Source: Singulisphaera sp. GP187
Lineage (GTDB): Bacteria; Planctomycetota; GCA-002687715
DNA: 59,373 bases
Assembly: GCA_945907755.1 (NCBI GenBank)
Contig: CAMDTN010000012.1
Span: 1 to 59,373, forward strand
Direction of reading: 5' to 3'
In this document: positions 7,242-17,054 of the stretch, one piece after another
Layout: each line of letters begins with the position of its first letter
How positions within the stretch are numbered: position 1 is the first letter of the stretch
Notes under the pieces: model-generated
The model's input: only the letters and a program-made list of their open reading frames with translations
The model's database searches: none
What the model was told of the DNA's origin: nothing
Program-made: the position numbers and the translations under genes

Positions 7242-7967
7242 TCACTCCGGGCTGATGATGCCGTCGCGCATCACCACACGGCGCGCAGCCACCGCGGCCA
7301 TGTCAGCTTCATGAGTGACCACCAAAATGGTCTGCCCTAATTCACGGTTCACTTCCACCAGCAGTTCATGGATGGAATGCGCCGTGCGCGAATCGAGATT
7401 GCCCGTGGGCTCGTCGCAAAACAGGATGGATGGGCGGTTCATCAAGCCCCGCGCAATGGCCACGCGCTGGCGCTCGCCACCGCTCAGTTGTTGAGGCCGA
7501 TGCTGCATGCGCTCTTTCAAACCGACGCGCTCGAGCAGTTCCATGCCGCGCTCGCGGCGCTCGGCTGCACTCTTCGGTGCACGACCACGACCACGCGCGA
7601 TCGCCGCTGGCATCACGACATTTTCCAGCGCCGAAAACTCGGGCAGCAAAAAATAAAACTGAAATACAAATGCTGACTCCGTTGCGCGCAGTTCTGTACG
7701 CCGCGATTCACCCGCTGTGGCAAGAGCTTCCCCGTTCCACAAAACCTCGCCGCCATCAGGCCGATCTAACAGCCCAAGGATGTGCAACAGTGTGCTCTTG
7801 CCCGAACCCGATGAGCCAAGGATGGCGGCGAATTCGCCCCGCATCACGCGCAAATCCGCGCCGCGCAACACTGCAACGCGTTGTGCGCCTAGCGCGAAGT
7901 GACGCTGCAAGCCACGGGCTTCCAGAACAGGAATCTCAGTCAAGTTCGTAGCTTCTGGAGGGTTCAT
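7242..7967 (-). CDS. lolD: LolD-type ABC transporter ATP-binding protein
   Basis: A 241-residue ATPase with Walker A GSSGSGKST (51-59), Q-loop Gln103, signature LSGGERQR (161-168), Walker B ILFCDEPTGN (catalytic Glu186) and switch His219. The Q-loop reads VFQFYFLLPEF where LolD proteins usually have VFQFHHLLPEF. The ATG at 7967 overlaps the TGA of the upstream permease (ATGA), so the ORF extension to 8054 is not used. It energises the two flanking permeases. The order permease-ATPase-permease differs slightly from the enterobacterial lolC-D-E arrangement only in sequence identity, not layout. Confidence 0.92.
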   Translation of the reverse strand: MNPPEATNLTEIPVLEARGLQRHFALGAQRVAVLRGADLRVMRGEFAAILGSSGSGKSTLLHILGLLDRPDGGEVLWNGEALATAGESRRTELRATESAFVFQFYFLLPEFSALENVVMPAAIARGRGRAPKSAAERRERGMELLERVGLKERMQHRPQQLSGGERQRVAIARGLMNRPSILFCDEPTGNLDSRTAHSIHELLVEVNRELGQTILVVTHEADMAAVAARRVVMRDGIISPE

Positions 7968-9253
7968 TCGTAGGCCAGCGCCGCCAGCGGATCCTGTCGT
8001 GAAGCACGCCACGCCGCAAGTCCCGCGGCAACAGTGCACAGCAGCAGTGTGCACACACCGATGAACGCTACTTGGGCCCCGTCCAGCACGGCAGGGATTT
8101 CCCGGGTTCGATAGGGCACGCTGCTGTCAAAGGGGCCGATGCCAGCGTTGTCCAACCAAGCAGTGATCTGGTCCATGTGGCTCACCACTTGCGCGCCGCC
8201 ATAGCAACCCAGCGCGCTGCCCGCCGCCCCAAGGACTAACCCGTACAACAGAAACAGCAGAACCACGCGCGAACGGCTAAGGCCCATGCTGCGCAGCACG
8301 CCAACATCGCGCGTCTTCTCGATGACCATCATCAACAACAAACCGCACAGCAAGGCCACCGAGAAAAACACGATGAAGCCCAGAACGATGCCCATCACGC
8401 GCCGCTCCACTGCCAACGCATCCACCAAGCTGCGGTTGCGGTCTTCCCAAGTGGTGACTTCCAACTGTGCATGGTCGCGCTGCAAGGCACGGGCCACGGC
8501 TGGAACATCGCCGCGCAAAGCGTCGCTGACGCGCGCGTGGACGCTGCTGGCATCGGTGCGCCCGCCCTCGGGCCCAAAGCGCAGGCGCTGCAACGCGCCG
8601 CGCGACACCATGACACGCCGCGCATCCAATTCGTCGCGCCCGCTGTCAACAAAACCGGTGACATCGAAGATCTGGTTGCTGGGTTCGAAATGAGCGTTGG
8701 CCCCGCTGCCGCTGATCCGTCCGGTCATCAGCGTGGCGGAAGTGGTTTCCGCCGATAACCCTAGGCCGCGCAGCAGCGGCCTGCCGACAATCAACCCGGG
8801 CACGGCGCGCCCACCCAGTAAGTCCGTGCCTACATTCTCCGCCGAGGTCGCGAACAGCGCTTCATCTAAGTCCACCACGGCGCGCTCTTTGGCAAAATCA
8901 ACGCCCGTGATGCGCACGCCTTCCATGCGCCAAGTCTGATTGCTCTCCGCCAACACCACACCAACACTGTCCAAGTGTGGCGCGAGCGCAACCAGTGGCC
9001 CGCCAGCAGCAACCATTTCACCCTTCAATTCCGCAGCGATGCGCGCGAAATGGTCGCGCGGCACAGGCCCGCGCCAACGCATGCACAAGTCTGGTTCGAG
9101 ACAACGGATGTGATGGTGGATGCGTTCCCGAAACCCGTCCATCACCGAAGTGACGACAACCATGGCCGCAACGGTGGCAGCGATACACAACGCCGAAACC
9201 AGCGCCACCCAACGCGTGCACAGCCAGCGCCGAACAATGATCACCACCGCCAT
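7964..9253 (-). CDS. LolC/LolE-family ABC transporter permease
   Basis: A 429-residue protein with the same architecture as the permease at 5933-7237: an N-terminal helix (about 10-40), an extracytoplasmic core, and three C-terminal helices (about 280-310, 325-350, 385-420) with LLLMMVIEKTRDVGVLRSMG. It is the first gene of the Lol-type operon. A TATCAT box at 9261-9266 lies only 8 nt before the ATG, which would give a nearly leaderless transcript. The stop overlaps the lolD start. The two permeases are clearly diverged paralogues, as in LolC/LolE heteromers. Confidence 0.85.
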   Translation of the reverse strand: MAVVIIVRRWLCTRWVALVSALCIAATVAAMVVVTSVMDGFRERIHHHIRCLEPDLCMRWRGPVPRDHFARIAAELKGEMVAAGGPLVALAPHLDSVGVVLAESNQTWRMEGVRITGVDFAKERAVVDLDEALFATSAENVGTDLLGGRAVPGLIVGRPLLRGLGLSAETTSATLMTGRISGSGANAHFEPSNQIFDVTGFVDSGRDELDARRVMVSRGALQRLRFGPEGGRTDASSVHARVSDALRGDVPAVARALQRDHAQLEVTTWEDRNRSLVDALAVERRVMGIVLGFIVFFSVALLCGLLLMMVIEKTRDVGVLRSMGLSRSRVVLLFLLYGLVLGAAGSALGCYGGAQVVSHMDQITAWLDNAGIGPFDSSVPYRTREIPAVLDGAQVAFIGVCTLLLCTVAAGLAAWRASRQDPLAALAYE

Positions 9254-9260
9254 GGGCCGG

Positions 9261-9266
9261 ATGATA
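9261..9266 (-). promoter_or_regulatory. Candidate -10 element for the Lol-type operon
   Basis: Minus strand reads GCTTATCATCC; TATCAT lies 8 nt from the permease ATG, implying a leader of a few bases or none. Confidence 0.4.
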
Positions 9267-9321
9267 AGCGCTACGCATCAAGCTGCACTGGCCGCGTGCA
9301 GCGTAGCGGTGCTCCGCTGGC

Positions 9322-10884
9322 CTAACGCGACAATTCCCAGTCGGTGCGCCGATCGGCGTAAGGATGCGCGTCGAAATGGCGGCGCAAGTCTTCGTCGCCA
9401 CTACTGGCCTTGGCGGCCGCGGCACCCAGCGCTCTTGCTGCAGCGCTACCGCCGCCTGGGGCTGCACCTCCGCCCCCACGTGGCAACGCACTGGTGAGGT
9501 CCAGCACCTCGTACAACTGCTCCATCAAAGCCACACGCAAGTTCCAACTGGCGGCAGCACCGGCATTGTCTAAGAACACCTGCAAACGCGCTTGCGCCAG
9601 CTGCACGGCCCGCGCAGGGTCTTCGTTCAAAAGCGCAAGCGCCGCAGCCGCTGCCGTGCGCACTTCTGCGTGAGGCGACGCATCCAACCCGCGTAACGCA
9701 TCCCGCGCGGCGACACCACGCTTCCACACCTCGCAGTGCACCGCGGCCATGCGCACATTTTCTGCCGGGTCTTGCGCGTGCGCTAACCACGATGAATCTT
9801 GCGTTCCTAAGCGTGCCAAGGCGATGAGCGCCGCGAGCCGCACCGCGGGTTCCGTGTCTGCCAGCAACTGCCTTGCAGGAACACTCGCCGCATCCCGCCG
9901 CAACGCCGCCGCGGCCACCGCCAAACGCACCCGTGCGTCGCGATGGACTGCGCCTTCCTTCCACACAGCAGCCAAAGCGCTGTCGTCCGCCGCAGCACTG
10001 AGTGCTGCGAACAGACGGGCCTGTTCGAAGTCCGACAAGGTGGCCCGTCGCTCCCAGTGCGCCAACAATTTGTCGGCGGCGAGTGCTGAAGGCCCATCCA
10101 GCGCCAAACCTGCCAACGCGATGCTGCGGCAAGCGCTGTCTTCGTCTTGCAACGCATGCAAGCGTGCGGCGACCGATGCTTCGCTGCGCAGCAAACCAGC
10201 GCAGACTAACGCGGCGCGACGAATGCGATCTTCGCGTGCGCCGAAGGCCGACTGCACAGGCGCGATGGTGCCGCGCGGTGCCGCCAACGCCAGCGCCAAC
10301 AGTGTGGTGATGCGGTCCAGTTCCTGGCCCGTGCCAATGCGCGCTGTGAGGTAACGCACGCACTCCTCCGTGCCGAGGCGCCCCATGGCGACCAACCCCG
10401 TACGGCGTTCTTCGGGCTGCGCCGCGTCCATCACGGTCAGCAGCGCTGCGAACGCATCAGGATCTTCCAGTTTGCCCAAGGCCAACGCTGCAAGGCCGCG
10501 TGCGCCCTTGGCATCACCACGCGCGATCCGCAACAACGCCTCCGGTGCAACGCGCGGGCCAGTTTCCATCAGCACCAAACACATTTGGCGCTGCACAAAA
10601 TGGTTGCCTCCTGAGAACGCACCGCAGAGCAAGTCGTCAATGCACGCCGCGTTGCGCAGCAATTCAGCGCGGGTGACAGCGCGGTCGTAACCGCTGCCCG
10701 CTTGCAGCAAACGCTGCGCCTGCGGGAAATGTTTACGAATTGCGGCCACTTCGATGCGCTCCGGCATGGCCACCACGGCAGCAACCGTGCTGAATTGTCC
10801 TTGGGCATTGCTGCACAAGATGCAGGCGGCGACAATGGTCAGTGACCATGCCATTGGGGCAAAGCAGCGAGGAAGCTGAGGCAT
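9322..10884 (-). CDS. Secreted HEAT-repeat protein
   Basis: About 520 residues, with an N-terminal hydrophobic export signal (MAWSLTIVAACILCSNAQG), then about ten HEAT/PBS-lyase-like helical pairs over residues 60-450 (for example ARGLAALALGKLEDPDAFAA and RTGLVAMGRLGTEECVRYL), and an Ala/Gly-rich tail. HEAT arrays are protein-interaction scaffolds, and no catalytic motif is seen. Start choice is between ATG 10884 and ATG 10854; neither has a strong ribosome site. TATGGT on the minus strand near 10895 fits the local -10 pattern. It is transcribed divergently from the small secreted protein at 11059 and its role is unknown. Confidence 0.75.
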   Translation of the reverse strand: MPQLPRCFAPMAWSLTIVAACILCSNAQGQFSTVAAVVAMPERIEVAAIRKHFPQAQRLLQAGSGYDRAVTRAELLRNAACIDDLLCGAFSGGNHFVQRQMCLVLMETGPRVAPEALLRIARGDAKGARGLAALALGKLEDPDAFAALLTVMDAAQPEERRTGLVAMGRLGTEECVRYLTARIGTGQELDRITTLLALALAAPRGTIAPVQSAFGAREDRIRRAALVCAGLLRSEASVAARLHALQDEDSACRSIALAGLALDGPSALAADKLLAHWERRATLSDFEQARLFAALSAAADDSALAAVWKEGAVHRDARVRLAVAAAALRRDAASVPARQLLADTEPAVRLAALIALARLGTQDSSWLAHAQDPAENVRMAAVHCEVWKRGVAARDALRGLDASPHAEVRTAAAAALALLNEDPARAVQLAQARLQVFLDNAGAAASWNLRVALMEQLYEVLDLTSALPRGGGGAAPGGGSAAARALGAAAAKASSGDEDLRRHFDAHPYADRRTDWELSR

Positions 10885-11058
10885 CGAGGGACCATACGGC
10901 ACAAATCCGCCACATGCAAAAAAGGACGCTGGACACACACTTCCTCGGGCTTAAAGTGACCGTGCTTTGTTATCTCGCCTGTCGGGTCTCACCGACACGG
11001 AGTGACAAGGCACGGGAATGGCCGCGTCGGCGTGAGCGGCACGAAGAAGGAGTCAGGA

Positions 11059-11493
11059 ATGACTAGTCTCAGGATTGCGCTGATCCTGGGAGCCGTACTC
11101 GGTGCAGTGGGGACCGAGGCCGTCGCCCAATCAACCCCTTGTGCACTTCGCATTATGGCCAGACCGGTGGCCATAGGTGAAGAGGTTCCGTTCGCCATTT
11201 CGAATCCAACGCCGGGGCCCATGGATTACGCCCTGTTCGTTGCCAGAACCCCAGGTGTTAGTTCCGTGTCCATCGGCGGCAGCAGTTTCATACTGCCCCT
11301 CGACAGCACGCTCACCCTGGTGGCTGCGGGCGCCAGCACACAGAGCCGCTTCGCAGGCCGCTTTGTTGTGCCAGCGCTGCCGTCGATCGCCGGGCTCATG
11401 CCCAGCGCCGCGGCTGTGACTTGGTCCGCTGGCATTCTGCGCGTGAGCGCCGCCGTGCCTTGGGGCCCGATTCTCGAAGACTCGATTCAGTAA
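11059..11493 (+). CDS. Small secreted protein of unknown function
   Basis: A 144-residue protein with a signal peptide (residues 1-24, ending AVAQS). A single compact beta-rich domain follows, with alternating Ser/Thr/Val/Gly strands. One cysteine (CALRI) sits near the mature N-terminus. An AAGGAG ribosome site lies 7 nt before the ATG at 11059, which decides the start over the longer frame from 11002. It ends before a strong terminator. I do not recognise a family. Confidence 0.7.
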   Translation: MTSLRIALILGAVLGAVGTEAVAQSTPCALRIMARPVAIGEEVPFAISNPTPGPMDYALFVARTPGVSSVSIGGSSFILPLDSTLTLVAAGASTQSRFAGRFVVPALPSIAGLMPSAAAVTWSAGILRVSAAVPWGPILEDSIQ

Positions 11494-11513
11494 GAAAGCC
11501 GTTTGTTCGAATA

Positions 11514-11561
11514 CAACCGCGCCGGAGCCTCAGGTCACTGAGCTTCCGGCGGTTGTTTTTT
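11514..11561 (+). terminator. Rho-independent terminator overlapping the kinase 3' end
   Basis: CAACCGC/GCCGGA...CTCAG at 11514-11533 pairs with CTGAG...TCCGGC/GGTTG at 11538-11555 across a 4-nt loop, followed by TTTTTT (11556-11561). It terminates the plus-strand gene at 11059-11493. Its right arm is coding sequence for the last residues of the opposing kinase, whose stop is at 11535. Confidence 0.8.
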
Positions 11562-14500
11562 CTGGGCGAGCAGTTCGCGCACGGTGGCTACCACGCGGTC
11601 GAGGTCAAAAGGCTTGGTAATGACACGGTCGACGGATTGCCGCCGCGTGCCTTGAGGGTCGATCTCACTAGCCCAGCCGGTCACCAAGGCTACAGCGATT
11701 CCCGGATGGCATTGGCGCGCTCTACGGGCCACATCCCAGCCGGTCACGGGCACCATGCCTAAGTCTGTAAGCACGAGGTCGAAACGCAGCTTTTCCAACA
11801 GCGCCACCGCCGCAGCGCCATCATGCGCAGCGTGCACTTTGAAGCCGGCCCGTGTGAGAACGCCGCACAGCAACTCGACAATAGAAGGCTCGTCGTCCAC
11901 CACGAGAATGGTGGCGTCCTGCGGCGTGCACCCCGCCAGGTCCGCCACACCGACATCGTGACTAGGCGCCTCACACCGTGGCACTTCCATGTGAATGCGT
12001 GTGCCCTCGCCGGGTGCGCTATCCACTCGCAGCGCCCCGTGGTGCCTCATGATGATGTTGTAGACAATGCTCATGCCCAGCCCGGTGCCCGCTTTGCCCT
12101 TGGTGGTGAAGTACGGGTCGAAGATGCTTTCACGCACTTCTTCGGTCATGCCCACACCGTTGTCTTCCACGCTGATGATGGCGCGCTCGCCCTCGCTGCG
12201 CGCGCGAATGATGATGGAACCTCCGCGTGGCATCGCATGCACACTGTTGATGATGAGGTTGCGCACGACTTCACGAATCTCGCTGGGGTTGCCCAGCGCA
12301 TGCAGGCCTGGTTCCAATTCTGTGTGCAGGCTAATGGGATGCCCGCTGCGCAAGGCATCGCCTTCCCAACTCGTGCGCGTGAACTCGACGCAGCTCAACA
12401 CCACCTCCACAATGTCCATAGCCTCGAATTCGGTTTCTTTCCTGACGCGCGTGTAGTCCTGCAAGCGCTTCACTGTGGCAGCGCCGTCCAACGCTGCCTT
12501 CAGGATCGTGCTCAGGCCGTGATCAAGATCTGCGCGCGCTTCGGGCTTTTGCAATGTTTGCGCCCAGCCAATGATGCCCGTCAGCAGGTTGTTGAATTCG
12601 TGGGCCAAGCCGCCTGCAAGGCTGCCAAGCACGCGGATCTTCTCGTCGCGCGTGAACTCGCGCACGAGGCGCGCGTTTTCTAGCGCGATGGCCACCTGAG
12701 TGGCGAACAGATCCAGCAATTCCAGGTCGCCATCGTCGAAGTGCCCCACTCGGGAACGATGGTCGACATAAATCACGCCGGTCACGCGCGCGTTGTGCAG
12801 CATCGGAGCGCACAAGACCGAGCGCAGCTCCAAGTTGACCACGCTTTCACGAGTGGCGAAACCCGCTTCTGCCGCGGCATTCTCGATGCGCACACCGCGA
12901 CCGGTTTCCACGACACGGTTCACGATGCCGCGAGAAAGTTCTTGGAAGGGGTCCGCAATGTTTTCGCGATCGCGTGTGCGCGCCATGCGGATGCGCTGCC
13001 GCCCGCGGTCATCCACCGTGATCAAGTAGCCGCGTTCCGCGCGGCAATAAGCCACCACACCATCCACCGCTTCGCGCAACAGGTCTTCCGGGGCACCGGT
13101 GCTGCGCAGCGTGCGGCCCAACTGCAGCACACGCGTCAGCGCTTCATCAATGCGTCGCGGGGCACGCGTACGGCCATCGCCGCGGTAGCCTGCTTCCAGC
13201 AATGTCGTGCGCAGTTGACGCAGCATGTCCGCAGCCGGCACAGCCAAGCGCGCAGCAGTGTTTGGGCGTACCTGTTCAGCGAACGCGTTCACTGCGACCG
13301 CGAAGCACTGCACCAACGGCGTGCCAAGAAACGCTTTCAAGGCCACACCATCTCCCATGCCAGCTAACACACCTTCCAACGCGTCGCAGGCGCGCAGCCA
13401 AGCCCCTTGGGCCAAAGCCGTGTCACCGAGCTGCGTGCGAATGCGCGCTTCGGTGAAAGCGCATTCGTGCGCCAGCAACGGCATGCGCACACGGAGCGCA
13501 AAGCGCTCGCCTTCCACCAGCGGAGTCAATACCAAGCCCATTGAAGGCGACTGCTCGTGCAACAGAGCTTGTGCGCGCACTAAGTCCACGCGGATGCGCG
13601 CTTCTGGCGACAGCCCTTCAACTTGGAGCGGCAATAACGCAAGCGCCTTGCGCGGATTGTTCGCCGCCAACCCTGCCTTGGCAGCTTCGACAGCGACTTC
13701 CGCAGCGAAGTCTGCATCCGGGCTGGGGTCTGCAACCAAGCCCTCAAGCACTTCCAAAGCGTGCTCAGCATCACCTCGCGCCATGTCCAAACGCGCGGCG
13801 GTGAAAGCCGTTTGACGCAGCGCTTCGGGGTCTCCCCGGTGGCGGAGCACACGCTGTACCACGGTGAGGATGCGCGCCGCACGGTCGAGCACACCCACAC
13901 GGGTGTACTCCTGCGCCATGTTCAATCGTTTCAGTAACGCGCCCGCAATGTTGCCAACGCTGCGGTCCAATGCCTCGGCCTCGCGGTAGCAACGCAACGC
14001 GTGCAACGGCCGGTCGCGCATGTGATGCACCGCCCCAAGATTGTTCAGCACCTGGGCTTGCGAGCGCACATCCCCAAGACGGCGCGATACATCCAGTGCG
14101 CGGCGCAAGTAACGCTCCGCCGCTTGCAAGTCGCGCCGCTCCACGTGCACATTGGCAATGTTGATGCAAGAAAACGCTTCGCCGGCCACATGTCCGATTT
14201 GCTTGCGGATGCGCAACGATTCACGAAATTCGTCGATGGCTTCAGCAGCGCGTCCCAGTTTGCGCAGCAGCACGCCCAAGTTGTTGGCCGAGTCTGCTGC
14301 ACCAGATAAGTCGCCGATTTGCTGCCGCAGGGCGAGAGCGCGTCGCAAGAATCGTTCAGCTTCATCTTGGCGGCCCATGGACAGATGGAGTGTGCCCAAG
14401 CCGTGCAGCACGCGCCCCTGGCCCAGCGGATCGCCAAGGCGTGCGTGCAATTTCATCGCCGCCATGAAACACCGGAACGCGCCGTCAAAGTCCTTGTCAC

Positions 14501-17048
14501 CGCGCTGGATGTCGCCCATGAGCAGCAACCAGCGCGCAATGACCGCGGCGCCGTCACCAGGCCAACGAAAACGAATGCCTCGCGGCGCATCCGCTTCGCT
14601 GACGCGCTCGCGCAGACGTGCCAACGGAAAGCGCTCCTCCACCAGCACTTCCGCAACTGCAAGCACATCGCGCGCTTCGCCGGCGCGTCCCGCCTGAAAG
14701 AGCAACTCTGCGTGGTCGACTGCAACAGACAATTGGTCCAGTGGCGACTGATAGCTATTGGCTAACGCCAAGGCGTCAAGATCGGCGCGTGCCGCCGGTA
14801 GATTGCCCTCGCGCGCATGCAAGGCAGACCTGCGCCGCATGGCGCCAGGGTCGCCGTTGGGTGCGACTTCAAGCGCTTCGACAAGCAGCGAATGCCCGCG
14901 GCGCAGGTGGCCGCGCTGCAGACACAGATCCACCAAGCGCAGGCGCGCCGCACGCACGATGAACGCCGACGCACCCGGAGCGCGCAGCACCAGTTCCAAC
15001 AACCGCCCAGCTTCTTCTTCGCGTCCTTCGGCCAGCACGCGCGGCAGCAGCATGTGCGCTTCTTGAGCGGCCCACGCGGCATCGCGTCCCTGCAAGCGGT
15101 GTTCCAGCACCAAGTGCTGCGGCGCGTTTCGCTCTGATAGATCTGAAGCGAGCGCATCGTGCAGTGTTCTTGCTGTGTCCCGTTCCAGTTCTGCCGCCAG
15201 CACACGCCGCGTCGTGTCATCGACGAAATGATGCGTCGCGCCATGTGCCACTAGGAACCCTGCGGCGATCAAAGGGCCGAGAGCACTTGGCGCCACGCCC
15301 AGCACATGCGCGTGCGCAGCTGTCAGTGGTGCGTTCACCAATGCGAGACGCCTCAAACAGGCGCGCTGCTGAGACGGCACAAGGCCAAGCCGTTGGCGCA
15401 CCACGGCATCCAGTGACGCTGGAATCTCGTCACGCGACGGAAAGCGGCGTGCTATGGAACCCAGAAGCGTCCCGTTGCCACTGGGATTCAACGGATGCGC
15501 CAGCAAGGTCTCGCGCACAAACAGGGGCACGCCTCCAGTGGCATCGTGCAAGAAATCCAACGCATTGCGGCGCACCATCTCGGGCGCGACCATACGGCGC
15601 ACCAAAGCAGCGCAGGCTTTCCCTTCCAAAGGCTTCAATTCGATCTCGGCCATGAGGCCCGCACGGCCCGAACCCTCAAACCAAGCACGCAACGCGTCGT
15701 CGCGCAATTCGGGCAGGTGCGTCGTGATCACCAATTCGCAAGGGCTGCGCCCGCGTGCTTCCCAAGTTTCGTGCGCGACGCGCCGCAACAAGTGCAGGAC
15801 AAACACACGGCTCGCAGGATCGAGTTCGTGAACATCTTCGAACACAAGAATGGTGCGGCGCACGCGCACCCGGCGCAGCACCTCCGCCGAGAAGCGATCC
15901 ATCAACCCCAAGCGATCACCGTGCAATTCCAATTCGCGCGCTGCGTTGGAGCTGGGTTCAGCCAGCAATTCCAATTGCCGCAAGAGTGTTTGGACGGCAC
16001 CAAGTGTCGTAGAAGTACCGCTCTCTGGTTGGATGCGCAGCACACGAGCACCGGCGAGTTGCCAGTGAGTGATGCCCTCTTCCACGAGGCGTGTCTTGCC
16101 CAAACCCAAAGCGCCATGAACCAGAGCCACTGGGGGCGCAGGACGCCGTTCGCGCCGCATCGGTACGGCCGCAAGCAACGCGCCGAGTTCGGCGCGCCGC
16201 CCCACTAAGCGTGGGGAACTCAAGACTTGCTCGCGTGTAGCCGCAGTTTCCAACGGCAAGCGCACGCCGCAGGAGCGCAACAAACGCAGCGCGTCGCGCG
16301 CGGAGCGCGGGCGTGCGTCGGGGTCTGCTGCTGTCATGCGCCGCACAAAAGTACGGATCCACTCTGGCTGGTCCTCGCCCGGGTCTTGGTCTGTCGCAGG
16401 CAGTGGCCCTGCCGGCCACACGCCGCGGAGCAGCCCTGCAAAGGTCACTCCCAGCGAAAACAAGTCAGCGCGCGCATCGGGCTCGTCCTCGCCGCTCATC
16501 ACCTCTGGCGCGGCGAATGGAGCCGTGCCGTGTCCCCGTGCACCAGCGGCGATCGCAGCAAGGTCAAGGTCGATCAGCACGCTGCGCGCGTTGGTGGCGT
16601 CGTGCAGAATGTTCGCGGGCTTCACATCCAAATGCAGCACACCCAGTGCGTGCAGGTGGCCGAGGGCTCGCAAAACATCCGCGGCAATCGCGGCTACTTC
16701 CATGGCTCCAACCGGCCCAAGTTGGTCCAGCGGCCTGCCGGGGACCAACTCTGTAACCAGCCCCGTGCAGCCCTCACCAACATCGACGGTGTAGTCCAGT
16801 GCTCGCGGCAAGCCAGGGTGTGTGATGCCGCGGAGCAGGCGAAACTCCGCAGCAAGTCGCGCGGCACGGCCAGACTCGGCAGCAAAACCCGGCGCACGCT
16901 TCAACGCGCCTTCGATGCCTGGATTCAAACGGTCCGCAACGCGCCAGACTTCGCAATCCACGCCACGGTGAATCAACCCAAGAACTGACCAGCGCCGCGC
17001 GAACACAGTGGGCTGAGCCGTTGAACTGTCCCCTCGCTGCGTTTCCAC
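11535..17048 (-). CDS. Giant hybrid Ser/Thr kinase - AAA ATPase - TPR - GAF - histidine kinase - receiver protein
   Basis: About 1837 residues from a GTG at 17048. Order: Ser/Thr kinase fold (about 19-255) with catalytic-loop HLDVKPAN (139-146) and IDLDLA where IDFGLA is usual; AAA-type ATPase with Walker A GALGLGKT (312-319); long TPR region (about 640-1200); GAF (about 1290-1450); histidine kinase with phospho-acceptor in LAHEFNNLL (about His1483), N-box NLIINSVHAM, DNGVGM and GTGLGMS; receiver with VVDDEP and phospho-acceptor Asp1762 in LTDLGM, plus KPFD. The HRD Arg is Leu and the DFG is DLD, so the front kinase may be atypical or inactive. A TATACT box on the minus strand (17055-17060) ends 7 nt before the GTG. 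ATG 17153 is an alternative but would swallow the polA promoter. It probably senses stress or metabolites in the cytoplasm. Confidence 0.85.
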   Translation of the reverse strand: METQRGDSSTAQPTVFARRWSVLGLIHRGVDCEVWRVADRLNPGIEGALKRAPGFAAESGRAARLAAEFRLLRGITHPGLPRALDYTVDVGEGCTGLVTELVPGRPLDQLGPVGAMEVAAIAADVLRALGHLHALGVLHLDVKPANILHDATNARSVLIDLDLAAIAAGARGHGTAPFAAPEVMSGEDEPDARADLFSLGVTFAGLLRGVWPAGPLPATDQDPGEDQPEWIRTFVRRMTAADPDARPRSARDALRLLRSCGVRLPLETAATREQVLSSPRLVGRRAELGALLAAVPMRRERRPAPPVALVHGALGLGKTRLVEEGITHWQLAGARVLRIQPESGTSTTLGAVQTLLRQLELLAEPSSNAARELELHGDRLGLMDRFSAEVLRRVRVRRTILVFEDVHELDPASRVFVLHLLRRVAHETWEARGRSPCELVITTHLPELRDDALRAWFEGSGRAGLMAEIELKPLEGKACAALVRRMVAPEMVRRNALDFLHDATGGVPLFVRETLLAHPLNPSGNGTLLGSIARRFPSRDEIPASLDAVVRQRLGLVPSQQRACLRRLALVNAPLTAAHAHVLGVAPSALGPLIAAGFLVAHGATHHFVDDTTRRVLAAELERDTARTLHDALASDLSERNAPQHLVLEHRLQGRDAAWAAQEAHMLLPRVLAEGREEEAGRLLELVLRAPGASAFIVRAARLRLVDLCLQRGHLRRGHSLLVEALEVAPNGDPGAMRRRSALHAREGNLPAARADLDALALANSYQSPLDQLSVAVDHAELLFQAGRAGEARDVLAVAEVLVEERFPLARLRERVSEADAPRGIRFRWPGDGAAVIARWLLLMGDIQRGDKDFDGAFRCFMAAMKLHARLGDPLGQGRVLHGLGTLHLSMGRQDEAERFLRRALALRQQIGDLSGAADSANNLGVLLRKLGRAAEAIDEFRESLRIRKQIGHVAGEAFSCINIANVHVERRDLQAAERYLRRALDVSRRLGDVRSQAQVLNNLGAVHHMRDRPLHALRCYREAEALDRSVGNIAGALLKRLNMAQEYTRVGVLDRAARILTVVQRVLRHRGDPEALRQTAFTAARLDMARGDAEHALEVLEGLVADPSPDADFAAEVAVEAAKAGLAANNPRKALALLPLQVEGLSPEARIRVDLVRAQALLHEQSPSMGLVLTPLVEGERFALRVRMPLLAHECAFTEARIRTQLGDTALAQGAWLRACDALEGVLAGMGDGVALKAFLGTPLVQCFAVAVNAFAEQVRPNTAARLAVPAADMLRQLRTTLLEAGYRGDGRTRAPRRIDEALTRVLQLGRTLRSTGAPEDLLREAVDGVVAYCRAERGYLITVDDRGRQRIRMARTRDRENIADPFQELSRGIVNRVVETGRGVRIENAAAEAGFATRESVVNLELRSVLCAPMLHNARVTGVIYVDHRSRVGHFDDGDLELLDLFATQVAIALENARLVREFTRDEKIRVLGSLAGGLAHEFNNLLTGIIGWAQTLQKPEARADLDHGLSTILKAALDGAATVKRLQDYTRVRKETEFEAMDIVEVVLSCVEFTRTSWEGDALRSGHPISLHTELEPGLHALGNPSEIREVVRNLIINSVHAMPRGGSIIIRARSEGERAIISVEDNGVGMTEEVRESIFDPYFTTKGKAGTGLGMSIVYNIIMRHHGALRVDSAPGEGTRIHMEVPRCEAPSHDVGVADLAGCTPQDATILVVDDEPSIVELLCGVLTRAGFKVHAAHDGAAAVALLEKLRFDLVLTDLGMVPVTGWDVARRARQCHPGIAVALVTGWASEIDPQGTRRQSVDRVITKPFDLDRVVATVRELLAQKKQPPEAQ

Positions 17049-17054
17049 GCGCAG

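Noticed and set aside
12000-13400. Long plus-strand ORFs antisense to the giant kinase (for example 11823-12683)
   Set aside because: They follow GC-rich codon bias of the real minus-strand gene, carry His/Ala-rich nonsense composition and no domain.
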